A DNA stretch of 64,000 nt from positions 5,890,001-5,954,000 of the forward strand of contig NC_013131.1 in NCBI RefSeq assembly GCF_000024025.1. Direction: 5' to 3'. The DNA comes from Catenulispora acidiphila DSM 44928. Its GTDB lineage: Bacteria; Actinomycetota; Actinomycetes; Streptomycetales; Catenulisporaceae. The position numbers were made by a program, and so were the translations under genes. The notes under the pieces were generated by a model that saw only the letters and a program-made list of their open reading frames with translations, made no database searches and was not told where the DNA came from. Positions within the stretch are counted from its first letter, which is position 1. The number at the start of each line of letters is the position of its first letter. Positions 1 through 7,868 of the stretch are shown piece after piece.

Positions 1-1317
1 GGCGGCAGCCGTTCCGGCGATCGTGCTGAGCACCGCCGTGCCGAGGGACGCGCCGATCTGTTGTGAGGTCATGACCATCGCTCCCGCCACCGCGGTGTCC
101 TGACCGGCGCCCAGTGTCGCCGCGCTGTTCGCGGTGATCAGCACCCACCCGGTGCCGATACCGACGAGGAAGAACACGGGGAACACATGAAGCCAGTAGC
201 CACTGTCAGCCTTCACGACGCCGAGCAGGGCCAGACCGGTTGCGATGGTCAGCAGGCCCGGGCACAGCAGCAAGCGCACCGGCGCGCGCGGTAGAAGCTT
301 GGTCACCGCCCGCACTCCGGCGATGAGTCCGACCGTCAGAGGCAGGAAGGCCAGACCGGCGCGGATCGGTGAGTAGCCCAGGACGTTCTGCAGGAAGAAC
401 GTCAGGAAGAACAGCGCGGCGAACATGCCGACAGCCAGGCTGAACACCGCCAGGTAGGAGCCGGCTCGCCGCCGGTTGAGGACGACCCGCAGCGGAAGGA
501 GCGGCTTGGCGGTCCGAGCCTGCACGAACACGAAGGCGACCAGCGTCAGCACCCCGATCACCAGCGGCACAACGGTGATCGCCGCACTCCACCCGTCGGT
601 CTGAGCCCGAGCGAAGCCGAAGACCAGAGCCATGATGCCCCCGGTCGCCAGCAGCGCACCGAGCACGTCGACACGCACCCCGGCGTTGCGCGGAACGGGA
701 CGCACCGCGTACAGAACCCCGGCCGCGGCAGCGATCGCGATCGGCACGTTCACATACATGCACCAGCGCCAGTCGAGGTACTGGGTGAGCACGCCGCCCA
801 GCATGACGCCGACGCCGGACGCGCTGCCCATCGCGGTTCCATAGATACCGAAAGCCCTGCCGCGTTCGGCAGGAACGGTGAACGTGGTCGCGAGTGTCGC
901 GAGCACCGCCGGCGTCAGCAGCGCCCCGAACACGCCCTGAGCGGCGCGTGAGCCGAGCAGCATCGCCGGGTCGGTCGCCGCGCCGCCGAGCGCGGAGGCC
1001 AAGGCGAAGCCCGTCAGACCGATCATCAGCGCGCGCCGGCGGCCGATGAGGTCTGACATGCGGCCGCCCAGCAGGAGCAGGCCGCCGTAGCAGAGCGCGA
1101 AGATCGTGATCACCCATTGGCGCGCGGGATCGGACAGGCCCAGCGAGCGCTGCATCGACGGCAGCGCGATGTTCACGATCGTCAGGTCCAGGCCGATCAT
1201 CAGCTGCGCCGCGGCGACCGCGGCCAGGACCCACCAGCGGCGGGGATCGGGGAGGGCGGGTTCGGAAGGGGGTCGGAGGGAGGCGGTCTCAGTGGTCCGT
1301 GTGGACTCGGTCGTCAT
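1..1317 (-). CDS. MFS drug-efflux transporter, DHA2/EmrB-QacA type (3' end off window)
   Basis: Proton-driven multidrug exporter of the inner membrane. The open frame begins at the ATG complementary to 1315-1317 and runs off the left edge, so 439 residues are visible and the C-terminus is missing. A Pro-rich cytoplasmic start is followed by repeated hydrophobic segments. The DHA2 signature LDLTIVNIALP lies at about residues 43-53, and the MFS motif A GGRMSDLIGRRR at about 85-96. The gene is divergent from the TetR gene at 1392, with a short palindrome between them, the usual layout of a pump and its repressor. Substrate cannot be told from sequence. Confidence 0.9.
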   Translation of the reverse strand, partial: MTTESTRTTETASLRPPSEPALPDPRRWWVLAAVAAAQLMIGLDLTIVNIALPSMQRSLGLSDPARQWVITIFALCYGGLLLLGGRMSDLIGRRRALMIGLTGFALASALGGAATDPAMLLGSRAAQGVFGALLTPAVLATLATTFTVPAERGRAFGIYGTAMGSASGVGVMLGGVLTQYLDWRWCMYVNVPIAIAAAAGVLYAVRPVPRNAGVRVDVLGALLATGGIMALVFGFARAQTDGWSAAITVVPLVIGVLTLVAFVFVQARTAKPLLPLRVVLNRRRAGSYLAVFSLAVGMFAALFFLTFFLQNVLGYSPIRAGLAFLPLTVGLIAGVRAVTKLLPRAPVRLLLCPGLLTIATGLALLGVVKADSGYWLHVFPVFFLVGIGTGWVLITANSAATLGAGQDTAVAGAMVMTSQQIGASLGTAVLSTIAGTAAA

Positions 1318-1357
1318 GGCAGCACATCCGGTATCGGGATAGGTGAACGCCTGTAGT

Positions 1358-1371
1358 GCTACGACTGTAGC
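1358..1371. promoter_or_regulatory. Probable TetR operator between pump and regulator
   Basis: Perfect inverted repeat GCTAC-N4-GTAGC in the 74-nt gap between the divergent MFS and TetR genes. A TACAAT box at 1388-1393 could be the -10 of the regulator gene, which would put the palindrome over its -35 region. That fits autorepression. Assignment to this TetR is inferred from position. Confidence 0.5.
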
Positions 1372-1391
1372 GTTATAACCGCCGCCCTACA

Positions 1392-2027
1392 ATGGGCACC
1401 ATGGACCCGACGCCCGAACCCCCAGGCGGCACCCGGAATCGCAACCCGCGCGGCAAAGGCGAGCAGCTGCGCGCGGACATCGTCGCCGCGGCCGTGCGCA
1501 TGCTCGACGAACTCGCCGACGACCAGGCGCTGTCGCTGCGCGCGGTGGCCCGGGAGGTCGGCATCGCCGCGACGTCGGTCTACATCCACTTCGCCGATCG
1601 CGACGCCCTGGTCCTGGCGGCCTTGGAGCAGTGCCTGCTCGACCAGGTCGCGGCCATCGAGGAGGCGGAGGAAGCCGCCACCGACCCGGTGGCCAAGCTG
1701 CGCGCGCGCACCCTGGTGCTGGGCGACTGGGCGTATCAGCACCCTGGTTTGTACAAAGTCCTCCACGAGAGCACGCTGAACCAGCGCTCGGCCATGGCGT
1801 TCAAGGCGAAGCTGTTCGAGGGCACGACCATCGCCGTCCGCCGCTGCATGGACGCCGGACTCGCGCCGGCCGACGACGTGGACGCGGTCTCGCTGGATCT
1901 GCGGGCGGCCGTGCACGGCACCGTCTCGATGCGCGTCAACCAGCCGGATCTGCCGTGGCCGCCGCTGGAGGAGCAGGTCGACCGGTTCCTGGTCAAGCTC
2001 GTCGGGGTCGCTGCCCCATCGTCATGA
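1392..2027 (+). CDS. TetR family regulator with WHG-type C-terminal domain
   Basis: One-component repressor, 211 residues. The N-terminal helix-turn-helix spans about residues 25-72 (LSLRAVAREVGIAATSVYIHF). The C-terminal ligand half contains HGTVSMRVNQPDLPWPP, which resembles the TetR_C_33 (WHG) domain. A second ATG at 1401 is nine bases downstream; if TACAAT at 1388-1393 is the -10 box, the transcript would begin near that second ATG and be leaderless, so 1401 is a real alternative start. Divergent from the MFS pump it probably represses. Confidence 0.88.
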   Translation: MGTMDPTPEPPGGTRNRNPRGKGEQLRADIVAAAVRMLDELADDQALSLRAVAREVGIAATSVYIHFADRDALVLAALEQCLLDQVAAIEEAEEAATDPVAKLRARTLVLGDWAYQHPGLYKVLHESTLNQRSAMAFKAKLFEGTTIAVRRCMDAGLAPADDVDAVSLDLRAAVHGTVSMRVNQPDLPWPPLEEQVDRFLVKLVGVAAPSS

Positions 2028-2058
2028 GGATGGCTCGGCTATCAGCATGGCTCGGCCG

Positions 2059-2520
2059 TCAGCTCGCTGAGCTCTCCTCGTGCTTCGCGCGCCATGCGTC
2101 GTGCGCGTTGTAGAGCATCCGCTGGTGCGTTTCATGGAGACCGCTGATGGCATCGCCGACCCCTGCCTCGACCAGCCGCCCGACCGCGTCGATCAGCTTC
2201 ACCACGTCTGACACGGCGAGTCCGTCGATCAGCAGTCGGTGGTGATAGTCGAACGACAGCGGACCGTTCTGCAGTTCGGCGATGGTCTTCTCGGTCTGGT
2301 GCGCCACCTCGCGATGCAGCGCCGGAGCCAGGCCCGAGGCCAGGATCACCGCGATCTCCTCGGCGAGCGCGTCGCTCTGCGCGGCGGTCAGCTCATCACC
2401 CACCGCGTCGCCGATCACCCAGCGGGTGACGTCCCGGAAGTGCTCGCGCAGGACCGGGACATCGGGATCGGCCAGGCCGCCCGAGTACGCGCCGGGAATC
2501 GGATCGCCGCTGTCTGCCAT
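2059..2520 (-). CDS. Uncharacterised 153-residue protein
   Basis: I do not recognise a family. The product is soluble, acidic and largely helical in character, without a signal peptide, membrane segment or obvious catalytic motif. It has conserved-looking aromatic and charged stretches (HFRDVTRWVIGDA, SFDYHHRLLIDGL). It sits between the TetR gene, whose stop is about 30 bases away on the other strand, and the type VII-like cassette on the same strand. It starts at ATG 2520, about 60 nt downstream of the lipoprotein stop, so it may be co-transcribed with the cassette. Confidence 0.65.
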   Translation of the reverse strand: MADSGDPIPGAYSGGLADPDVPVLREHFRDVTRWVIGDAVGDELTAAQSDALAEEIAVILASGLAPALHREVAHQTEKTIAELQNGPLSFDYHHRLLIDGLAVSDVVKLIDAVGRLVEAGVGDAISGLHETHQRMLYNAHDAWRAKHEESSAS

Positions 2521-2583
2521 GGCGGCAATCTAGCCCGGATGTCCGACAGGCCGCCCGGAAAGGACGGCCTGTCCCCTGGAATC

Positions 2584-3198
2584 TCAGGACCCTGACTTCT
2601 CGATCTCCGCGACGATCCGGGCCGCCTCATCGCTCAGCGACACCGAAGAGCCCTTGGCCAAGGGCTGCGAGGCGTGCGCGGTGTACCAGGACTCGACAGC
2701 GGGACCGGCGGTCACCTTCCCACTCGCGTCGAGCGCACCGGGCAGATCCGAGCCGGCGATCAGCCCGGCGTCCAGAAGCTCGGAGGCGATCACGGCGTGC
2801 GCCGCCCCGGCCGCTGCGAGCTTCGGGACCTGGCCGATGAGCGCCTGCGCCTTCACCGCCTCATCGGCTAGCGAGACGTGCGAGGACGGCGACAGCGTCC
2901 CGTTGCCTCCGGTGCCGAACCAGGTCTGGAACCCGGCGTTGTAGACCACGGTCCCGCCGACGACCATGTCCGGTCCGACCGGCTGGTCGGTGGGCTGGCC
3001 GGTGTCCAGGACCAGTTGCAGGACGGCGACCCGGGCGCGCACTCCGGGGTAGTGGTAACCACCGTCGGTCGCCGACGATGTCGTCCCCCCATGACCGCCG
3101 CTGCCGCTGCCGCTGGAGCCGCAGCCCGCCGCCGCGCCGGCGAGCGCCGCCACGGCGAGGACGGCGGCCCCGCGCCGAAGCCGCTGGCCGCGCCTCAC
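2584..3198 (-). CDS. Lipoprotein of type VII-like cassette 1, two internal repeats
   Basis: Predicted secreted lipoprotein, 204 residues. The GTG start at 3198 overlaps the stop of the upstream 754-residue gene (GTGA), which decides the start; an in-frame longer reading from 3321 would bury 41 residues in that gene. Residues 1-26 form a twin-Arg-rich signal ending in AAGC, with Cys26 as the probable lipidated residue, followed by a Gly/Ser linker. Two repeats follow: about 84-121 (VVYNAGFQTWFG ... SLADEAVKAQALI) and about 162-199 (VTAGPAVESWYTA ... SLSDEAARIVAEI). The same unit forms the C-terminus of the upstream protein. Function is not known; a surface partner or immunity role is only inference. 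Confidence 0.8.
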   Translation of the reverse strand: MRRGQRLRRGAAVLAVAALAGAAAGCGSSGSGSGGHGGTTSSATDGGYHYPGVRARVAVLQLVLDTGQPTDQPVGPDMVVGGTVVYNAGFQTWFGTGGNGTLSPSSHVSLADEAVKAQALIGQVPKLAAAGAAHAVIASELLDAGLIAGSDLPGALDASGKVTAGPAVESWYTAHASQPLAKGSSVSLSDEAARIVAEIEKSGS

Positions 3199-5459
3199 TG
3201 GTGGAGTCCGAAGGCGTTCTGAACCTGGATCGCGTACGTCTCCAGCGATTTCGATCCGTCCACCGGCTCTCCAGTCTTGGGGTTGATCGGTCCCAGGGGT
3301 GTGTTCTCGTGGTTGCCCCACCAGGACTGGAACGCCGGTCCGTACACGACCTTGCGGGTCGTCGCGTCCACGATCCCGGGGCTGTCGGCGAGGTCGAGCT
3401 TTCCGGAGTCGTAAGCGCCCTGAGTCGCCAGGAGCCGGGCGAGGTCGACCTGGCTGATGTTCGCGTTCATGTTGTCGATCGTGGCCTGAGCGGCGTGCGT
3501 GGTGTCGAAGAAGCGCCCGATGGGACCGGCGCCGGGACCGACCGTGGGCTGCAGCAGGCCGTCGAGCGTCTGCACGATGCCGACCGAGGCGCCGGGGATG
3601 CCGTCGGCCGGGCCCGGGGCGTTGCCCAGCGCGCCGGCCAGCATGTTGAACATCACCTGGTGGTTGGCGTTGGTGGCGTCGACCTGCTGCGCGGCACTCA
3701 GGTGCTTGCCGTTGACTACCGACTGGGTCAGGGCCACCAGGTTGGCGTAGTTGGGGGTGAAGTCGAGCTGGGGTCCGCCCTGGATGGCGGCCTTCACCGC
3801 ATCGCTGTACTGCGCCTGCACGAAACCCTGGAACCCGCCGGCGGACTTCGGGTCGGACATGATCTCGTCCAGGAAGGCCTTGGTCTCATCGGTGGTCGCG
3901 ACGAAGTCGTACGGGTTGCCGGGCATGTCCCCGCGCGGCAACACGCCGTCGGTGTGGCTGTCGGCCGCGGATTGCGCCAGATCGAAGGAGTAGGCGTTGC
4001 CGTAGTTGTAGAGCGCGCCGCGGATGGAGTCCGGCAGCGGGCCGACGGTGTAGATGTGCTCGTTGTTCGACGGGTCCCACGAGCTGAACGCGGCCGTGGC
4101 CCGCACGACGTTCAACGCCGCCTGCATCCCCTGCTGTGAGGCCGGGTCCGAGCCCGGCGTCTTGGCCAGGATCGCGGCGTTCAGGAACCCCGCGATGGTG
4201 TTCGGGTCGATGACCAGATGCGGGCCTTCGTTCTCGTTCATCGTCGTGTAGTAGGCACCGACTGTCTCGGTGATCGGCGCGGAGCCCTCCAGCAGCTGGG
4301 TGGCCAGTTTCAGCCCGCCGTCGCCGGACAGCGCCAGCCGTGCGGCCGTGCCGTCCTGGGTCGCGGCGGTCAGCGCCTGGCTCAGCGCCGCGTCGTAGAC
4401 GTCGGTCGGTCCGTTGAACGGCAGGTTCGCCGTCTCGTCGGAGAGCTTGGTGGTGAGGTCCGCCAGGAACTGCGCGCCGTCGCCGTCCCCGAAGTCCTTG
4501 CCGTTGCCGTCGGCGGCGACGAGCCGGGCCAGGCCGAGCAGCCCGGCTCCGGTGGTGGGCGCGATCAGCAGGTTGAGATCCCCGGCGGAGGCGGCCTTGG
4601 CGGTGGCCTTGCCGAGCATGCTCATCAAGGCCTGGTCCGCCGGCGGCAGGCTGCCGTCGGGGAGCTTGTCGTGCTGGTCCAGGTAGCCGGGGACCTTGGC
4701 GGCCACCGGTCCGAAGGCGAGCCAGAAGTCCGGGATGTTCCCGTACTGGTTCACCATGTCCTGTAGTTCGGCGCGCACGGCGTCGGGCGGCAGCGCGCCC
4801 GGGGCGTTGTTCATCGCGTCGTTCAGCGATTGGATCTGGGCCTCGTAGATGCCGTCGCCCAGGTGCTCCAGGCCGGCGCCCAGATCGGTGAGGTTCCCGC
4901 CCGCTTTGGTGAAGGTGGCGTTGAAGCTGGCGTAGCGGGGGTCGCTCAGGGCGGTCCTGACGCTGCGCAGCTCGTCGTCGGCGTTCGCCACCGCCGACGC
5001 GGCGGCCCGCATGGCGCTCTGGTAGTCCCCGGCCGCGTTCTGCGCCTGGTGCGCCAGCTGCTCGGCCAGGCCGCCCGGGCCGTCGACGGTCTGCGGCGCG
5101 CTGGCCGCCTCAGCGTGCAGCGAGCTCTGGACCTTGGCGAAGGAGGCCTTCCCGTCGCGCAGCTTCTGGGCGAAGGCGCGCACCGCCGAGGCGGCCTGGC
5201 TGTAGGCGTCGCCCATCTTGCCGAGCAGCCCGGGAACCGGTGACAGGGTACTGCGGAAGGCGTCGGCGCTCTTGCCCATCCAGGCGTTCATGGACGGGTC
5301 GCCGAGCAGTCCGGACAGGCTGACCCGGACCTCCTCGACGTCGTCCTCGCGGGCGGTCAGGCCGGCGACGACGGCGTCGAACTGCCCCGGGTCGTCCGGC
5401 CACGGGTTGTAGGTCGGGAGCGGGACGCCTCCCGCCGAAGGCGCGGCGACGGCGTTCAC
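3195..5459 (-). CDS. Large WxG-containing type VII-like substrate protein
   Basis: 754 residues, GTG start overlapping the stop of the 99-residue gene upstream (GTGA). No classical signal peptide. The N-terminal 110 residues resemble a type VII secretion substrate: PWPDDP near residue 20, then a long helix, W60-M-G62 followed by KSADAF, then another helix. The middle is alpha-helical and Ala-rich with no enzyme motif I recognise. The last 60 residues (DLADSPGIVDA ... GPAFQSWWG ... SLETYAIQVQNAF) repeat the unit found twice in the lipoprotein encoded next. Three-gene translational coupling implies a shared job. Export by an ESX-like machine is inferred, since no secretion apparatus genes are in the window. 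Confidence 0.75.
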   Translation of the reverse strand: MNAVAAPSAGGVPLPTYNPWPDDPGQFDAVVAGLTAREDDVEEVRVSLSGLLGDPSMNAWMGKSADAFRSTLSPVPGLLGKMGDAYSQAASAVRAFAQKLRDGKASFAKVQSSLHAEAASAPQTVDGPGGLAEQLAHQAQNAAGDYQSAMRAAASAVANADDELRSVRTALSDPRYASFNATFTKAGGNLTDLGAGLEHLGDGIYEAQIQSLNDAMNNAPGALPPDAVRAELQDMVNQYGNIPDFWLAFGPVAAKVPGYLDQHDKLPDGSLPPADQALMSMLGKATAKAASAGDLNLLIAPTTGAGLLGLARLVAADGNGKDFGDGDGAQFLADLTTKLSDETANLPFNGPTDVYDAALSQALTAATQDGTAARLALSGDGGLKLATQLLEGSAPITETVGAYYTTMNENEGPHLVIDPNTIAGFLNAAILAKTPGSDPASQQGMQAALNVVRATAAFSSWDPSNNEHIYTVGPLPDSIRGALYNYGNAYSFDLAQSAADSHTDGVLPRGDMPGNPYDFVATTDETKAFLDEIMSDPKSAGGFQGFVQAQYSDAVKAAIQGGPQLDFTPNYANLVALTQSVVNGKHLSAAQQVDATNANHQVMFNMLAGALGNAPGPADGIPGASVGIVQTLDGLLQPTVGPGAGPIGRFFDTTHAAQATIDNMNANISQVDLARLLATQGAYDSGKLDLADSPGIVDATTRKVVYGPAFQSWWGNHENTPLGPINPKTGEPVDGSKSLETYAIQVQNAFGLHQ

Positions 5460-5755
5460 AGCGCCTCGATCATGTGGCCGTGGACGTGGGTCTGGCGCGC
5501 CTGGGCGGCCAGATCCTCGTCCAGCTGTTCCGCGGCGGCCGCGGCCGAGGTCGCCATCGCCGCCAGCGCCGTCAGGTAGTCGTTCAGACTGGAGCCGCAG
5601 GCGGTGTCGTTGATCGAGAACGACTCGAGGTTGTCGTTGAGCACGTCGGAGCAGACAGCCTCGCTGTAGATCGGAGCTTTGAGATCCCCGGTCAGGCTCT
5701 GCAACCGCGCAGCGAAATCGGACAGCGCTCGGCTGTCCAAGTACAGGTCCGGCAC
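5456..5755 (-). CDS. Small WXG100/EspC-like helical protein, cassette 1
   Basis: 99 residues, GTG start with a GGGGGGA ribosome site a few bases upstream. The size, two-helix pattern and lack of signal peptide match WXG100/EspC-like partners of type VII substrates, though the W-x-G turn itself is missing (SFSINDTACGSSLNDYL lies where the turn would be). Its stop overlaps the start of the 754-residue gene. By analogy with ESX pairs it may dimerise with that protein. A TACAAA element in the 63-nt gap upstream could be the -10 of a cassette promoter. Confidence 0.65.
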   Translation of the reverse strand: MPDLYLDSRALSDFAARLQSLTGDLKAPIYSEAVCSDVLNDNLESFSINDTACGSSLNDYLTALAAMATSAAAAAEQLDEDLAAQARQTHVHGHMIEAL

Positions 5756-5818
5756 AGTGGTCCCCCCGCGTGTACCTGGTGTTTTGTAAAGTTGTGGTGA
5801 CAGCGCGTCGATCCTAAT

Positions 5819-6766
5819 TCAGTTTTCTGTTACTCCACAACCGTGGTGACGCATGTCCGTCTTCGAGCTGAACGCCGACCCGGAGACGAACGCGGCGACC
5901 GCTTCGGCGAACACTTCAGGTTCCTCCAAGTGCCCCATGTGTCCGCTGTTCTCCAGGATCAGCAGACGCGATTCCGGAATCAGGGCATGGAGTTCCTGAC
6001 CCCAGCGCACCCCGCAGATCACGTCGAAGCGCCCTGCGACGACCAGCGCCGGGACGCGCAGCGCGGGCAGTGCGGCGCGGTCGTCGACGCTGTCGGGGAC
6101 GCCGTGCTCGTCCAGCCCGGAGATGTAGGTGGCCCGCAGCGCCTTCTGCAGCTCGGTCCAGGGCGCCGGATCAGTCCAGTACGAGGCGACGTAGGCCGGG
6201 ATGATCCCGCGTGCCACGCGCATCATCGACTCGTCGTCGGTGATGTGCGGGATCTGCGCGAACGCGTTCAGGGCGTCGGGCAGCAGCGGATTGCCGGCGT
6301 GCCGCTCGGCGAGTTCGCCGACCATCCGCGCGGCTTCGGCGCCGAAGGCCTGGTCGGTGGCCGGGGCGCTTTCGTAGAGGACGATCCCGGCCAGCTGGTC
6401 CGGGCGCAGGATCGCGTGGTACTGCGTCACGAATCCGCCGTGCGAGTGCCCCAGCAGGTGCACGCGCTCGACAGGGAGGAGGTCGATCAGCTCGGACAGA
6501 TGACGGCTGTACAGGTCCCTGGTGTAGCCGTGGGGATGCGTCGCCAGGCGTCCGGAGTCACCGGTGCCGGCCGGTTCCATGTAGACCATGGTCAGGCGCT
6601 GCTCGAGCGCTGGGGAGCGCAGGTACTCCCAGGCGATGCCGGGACCGCCGGGAACTGCCACGCACACCGGTCCGGTGCCAAAGACGTGGTAGCGCAAGGT
6701 GATTCCGTCGGCTTCGTAGGAATGCGAGCCTTCGCTCAGCGGTCCGGAGGTCGAGGGGTGAGCCAT
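5819..6766 (-). CDS. Alpha/beta hydrolase, proline iminopeptidase-like
   Basis: 315 residues, cytoplasmic. It carries the fold's signature parts: oxyanion region VPGGPG at 38-43, GTGDSGR near 67-73, nucleophile elbow GHSHGG with Ser108, acid in VAGRFD (Asp248), and catalytic His276 or His279 in NSGHMGHLEEP. The HGGPG-like start suggests the prolyl aminopeptidase/epoxide hydrolase branch, but substrate cannot be assigned. ATG at 6766 has GGGAG eight bases upstream. It lies about 100 nt after the ECF sigma gene on the same strand, with a 7-bp hairpin in the gap. Confidence 0.85.
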   Translation of the reverse strand: MAHPSTSGPLSEGSHSYEADGITLRYHVFGTGPVCVAVPGGPGIAWEYLRSPALEQRLTMVYMEPAGTGDSGRLATHPHGYTRDLYSRHLSELIDLLPVERVHLLGHSHGGFVTQYHAILRPDQLAGIVLYESAPATDQAFGAEAARMVGELAERHAGNPLLPDALNAFAQIPHITDDESMMRVARGIIPAYVASYWTDPAPWTELQKALRATYISGLDEHGVPDSVDDRAALPALRVPALVVAGRFDVICGVRWGQELHALIPESRLLILENSGHMGHLEEPEVFAEAVAAFVSGSAFSSKTDMRHHGCGVTEN

Positions 6767-6867
6767 GAGCGGACTCCCGATCTTGAGGGTGAGTGGTTCA
6801 CCGACAAGATGCGAGCGGCGCGCCGGAGTTCGATTCCGGCGGCGTGATCTGGCTCACAGGGCGGACC

Positions 6868-7848
6868 CTAGGCCGCGAGCCGTTGCTCCATCACGGATTC
6901 GGCCAGCGGACGCGGGTGGAACAGCCGGAGCCGCGCGACCCTGCCGCCGTCGAGGTCCATGACCCACGCCGCGGTCGGCGGGCAGTGTTCGGGGTTGTCG
7001 GGCGGGCTGGTGATGTCCATCTCCCACACCGCCAGCGACCGGCCGGCGATCACCTTCACCGGCCGCTGACGTACGCCGGCAGCCAGATCGCAGTCCATCG
7101 CGCGGGTGATCAGGGCACTGCCGCCGAGCCGGGACCCCCCGTACATCAGCGCCACGTCCGGCGACCAGCGCTGCGCGACGACCCGCCCGAACTCGCCGGC
7201 TTCGGCGGTGGCGAGGGTGTCGTGCGCCTCGTCCCAGCTCGCGGCGGTGCGCGTGCGGGCGTCGCTGTGCGCGGCCTCGGCGGTGGCGGCGAGCGCGGCG
7301 GCGAGCTTGGCGCGCGCCTGGTTCAGCCTGCTGCGGACGGTGCCGGCCGGGACGCCGCAGACGCGGGCGATCTGGTCGTAGGCGGTGACGTGCTCGCTGA
7401 AGTGGCGCAGCACGAGCGTGAGCCGCAGCGCCGGGGACAGCTGCTCGATCGCCTCCCAGAGCCAGTCCTGCATCGCGTGGTTTTCGAGCAGCTCGTCCGG
7501 GCCGGGAGCCGAATCCCGGTGCGAGGCCAGCTCGTCGAGGGGAACGAGGCGCTGCGCGTCCCGCAGCTGCCCGCGGCACTGGTTGCGCACGATCATCCGC
7601 AGCCACGCCCCGGCGGCGGCCGGGTCCCGCACGTCGCCGATCCGGCGCAGCGCGACCAGGACCGCGTCCTGGATGGCGTCGTCCGCATCCGGGCCCGGAC
7701 CCAGGATGCTCAACGCCACGGCGCGCATGCCGGCGCGGTGCTGCTCGAGCAGGAGCGCCAGTGCCGCGACGTCGCCGGTTTGCGCGGCGCGGACCAGCGC
7801 CGTGTCGGTGTCGGTGTCGGTGGGCGTGCCGGCGGTCGCGGTGCTCAC
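6868..7848 (-). CDS. ECF sigma factor, SigJ-like, with C-terminal SnoaL-like domain
   Basis: 326 residues, GTG start preceded by GGGGAG. Region 2 covers about residues 17-85 (DADDAIQDAVLVALRRI, then the WLRMIVRNQCRG promoter-melting helix), and region 4 about 130-190 (YDQIARVCGVPAGTVRSRLNQARAKL). Residues from about 200 to the end form a SnoaL/NTF2-like domain, the arrangement seen in SigJ-type ECF factors, where the tail is thought to control activity instead of a separate anti-sigma protein. No anti-sigma gene is adjacent, which agrees. The gene starts 20 nt after the MFS stop, so pump and sigma factor are likely co-transcribed. Confidence 0.92.
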   Translation of the reverse strand: MSTATAGTPTDTDTDTALVRAAQTGDVAALALLLEQHRAGMRAVALSILGPGPDADDAIQDAVLVALRRIGDVRDPAAAGAWLRMIVRNQCRGQLRDAQRLVPLDELASHRDSAPGPDELLENHAMQDWLWEAIEQLSPALRLTLVLRHFSEHVTAYDQIARVCGVPAGTVRSRLNQARAKLAAALAATAEAAHSDARTRTAASWDEAHDTLATAEAGEFGRVVAQRWSPDVALMYGGSRLGGSALITRAMDCDLAAGVRQRPVKVIAGRSLAVWEMDITSPPDNPEHCPPTAAWVMDLDGGRVARLRLFHPRPLAESVMEQRLAA

Positions 7849-7868
7849 GTGCTCCCCAAGCCTTTCCG

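Noticed and set aside
6821-6841. CGCCGGA-GTTCGAT-TCCGGCG, resembling a tRNA T-arm, suggesting a tRNA 3' end or phage attachment site
   Set aside because: The T-loop register needs an A-C mismatch in the stem, and no acceptor, anticodon or D-arm sequence surrounds it. It is better read as a simple hairpin between two genes.
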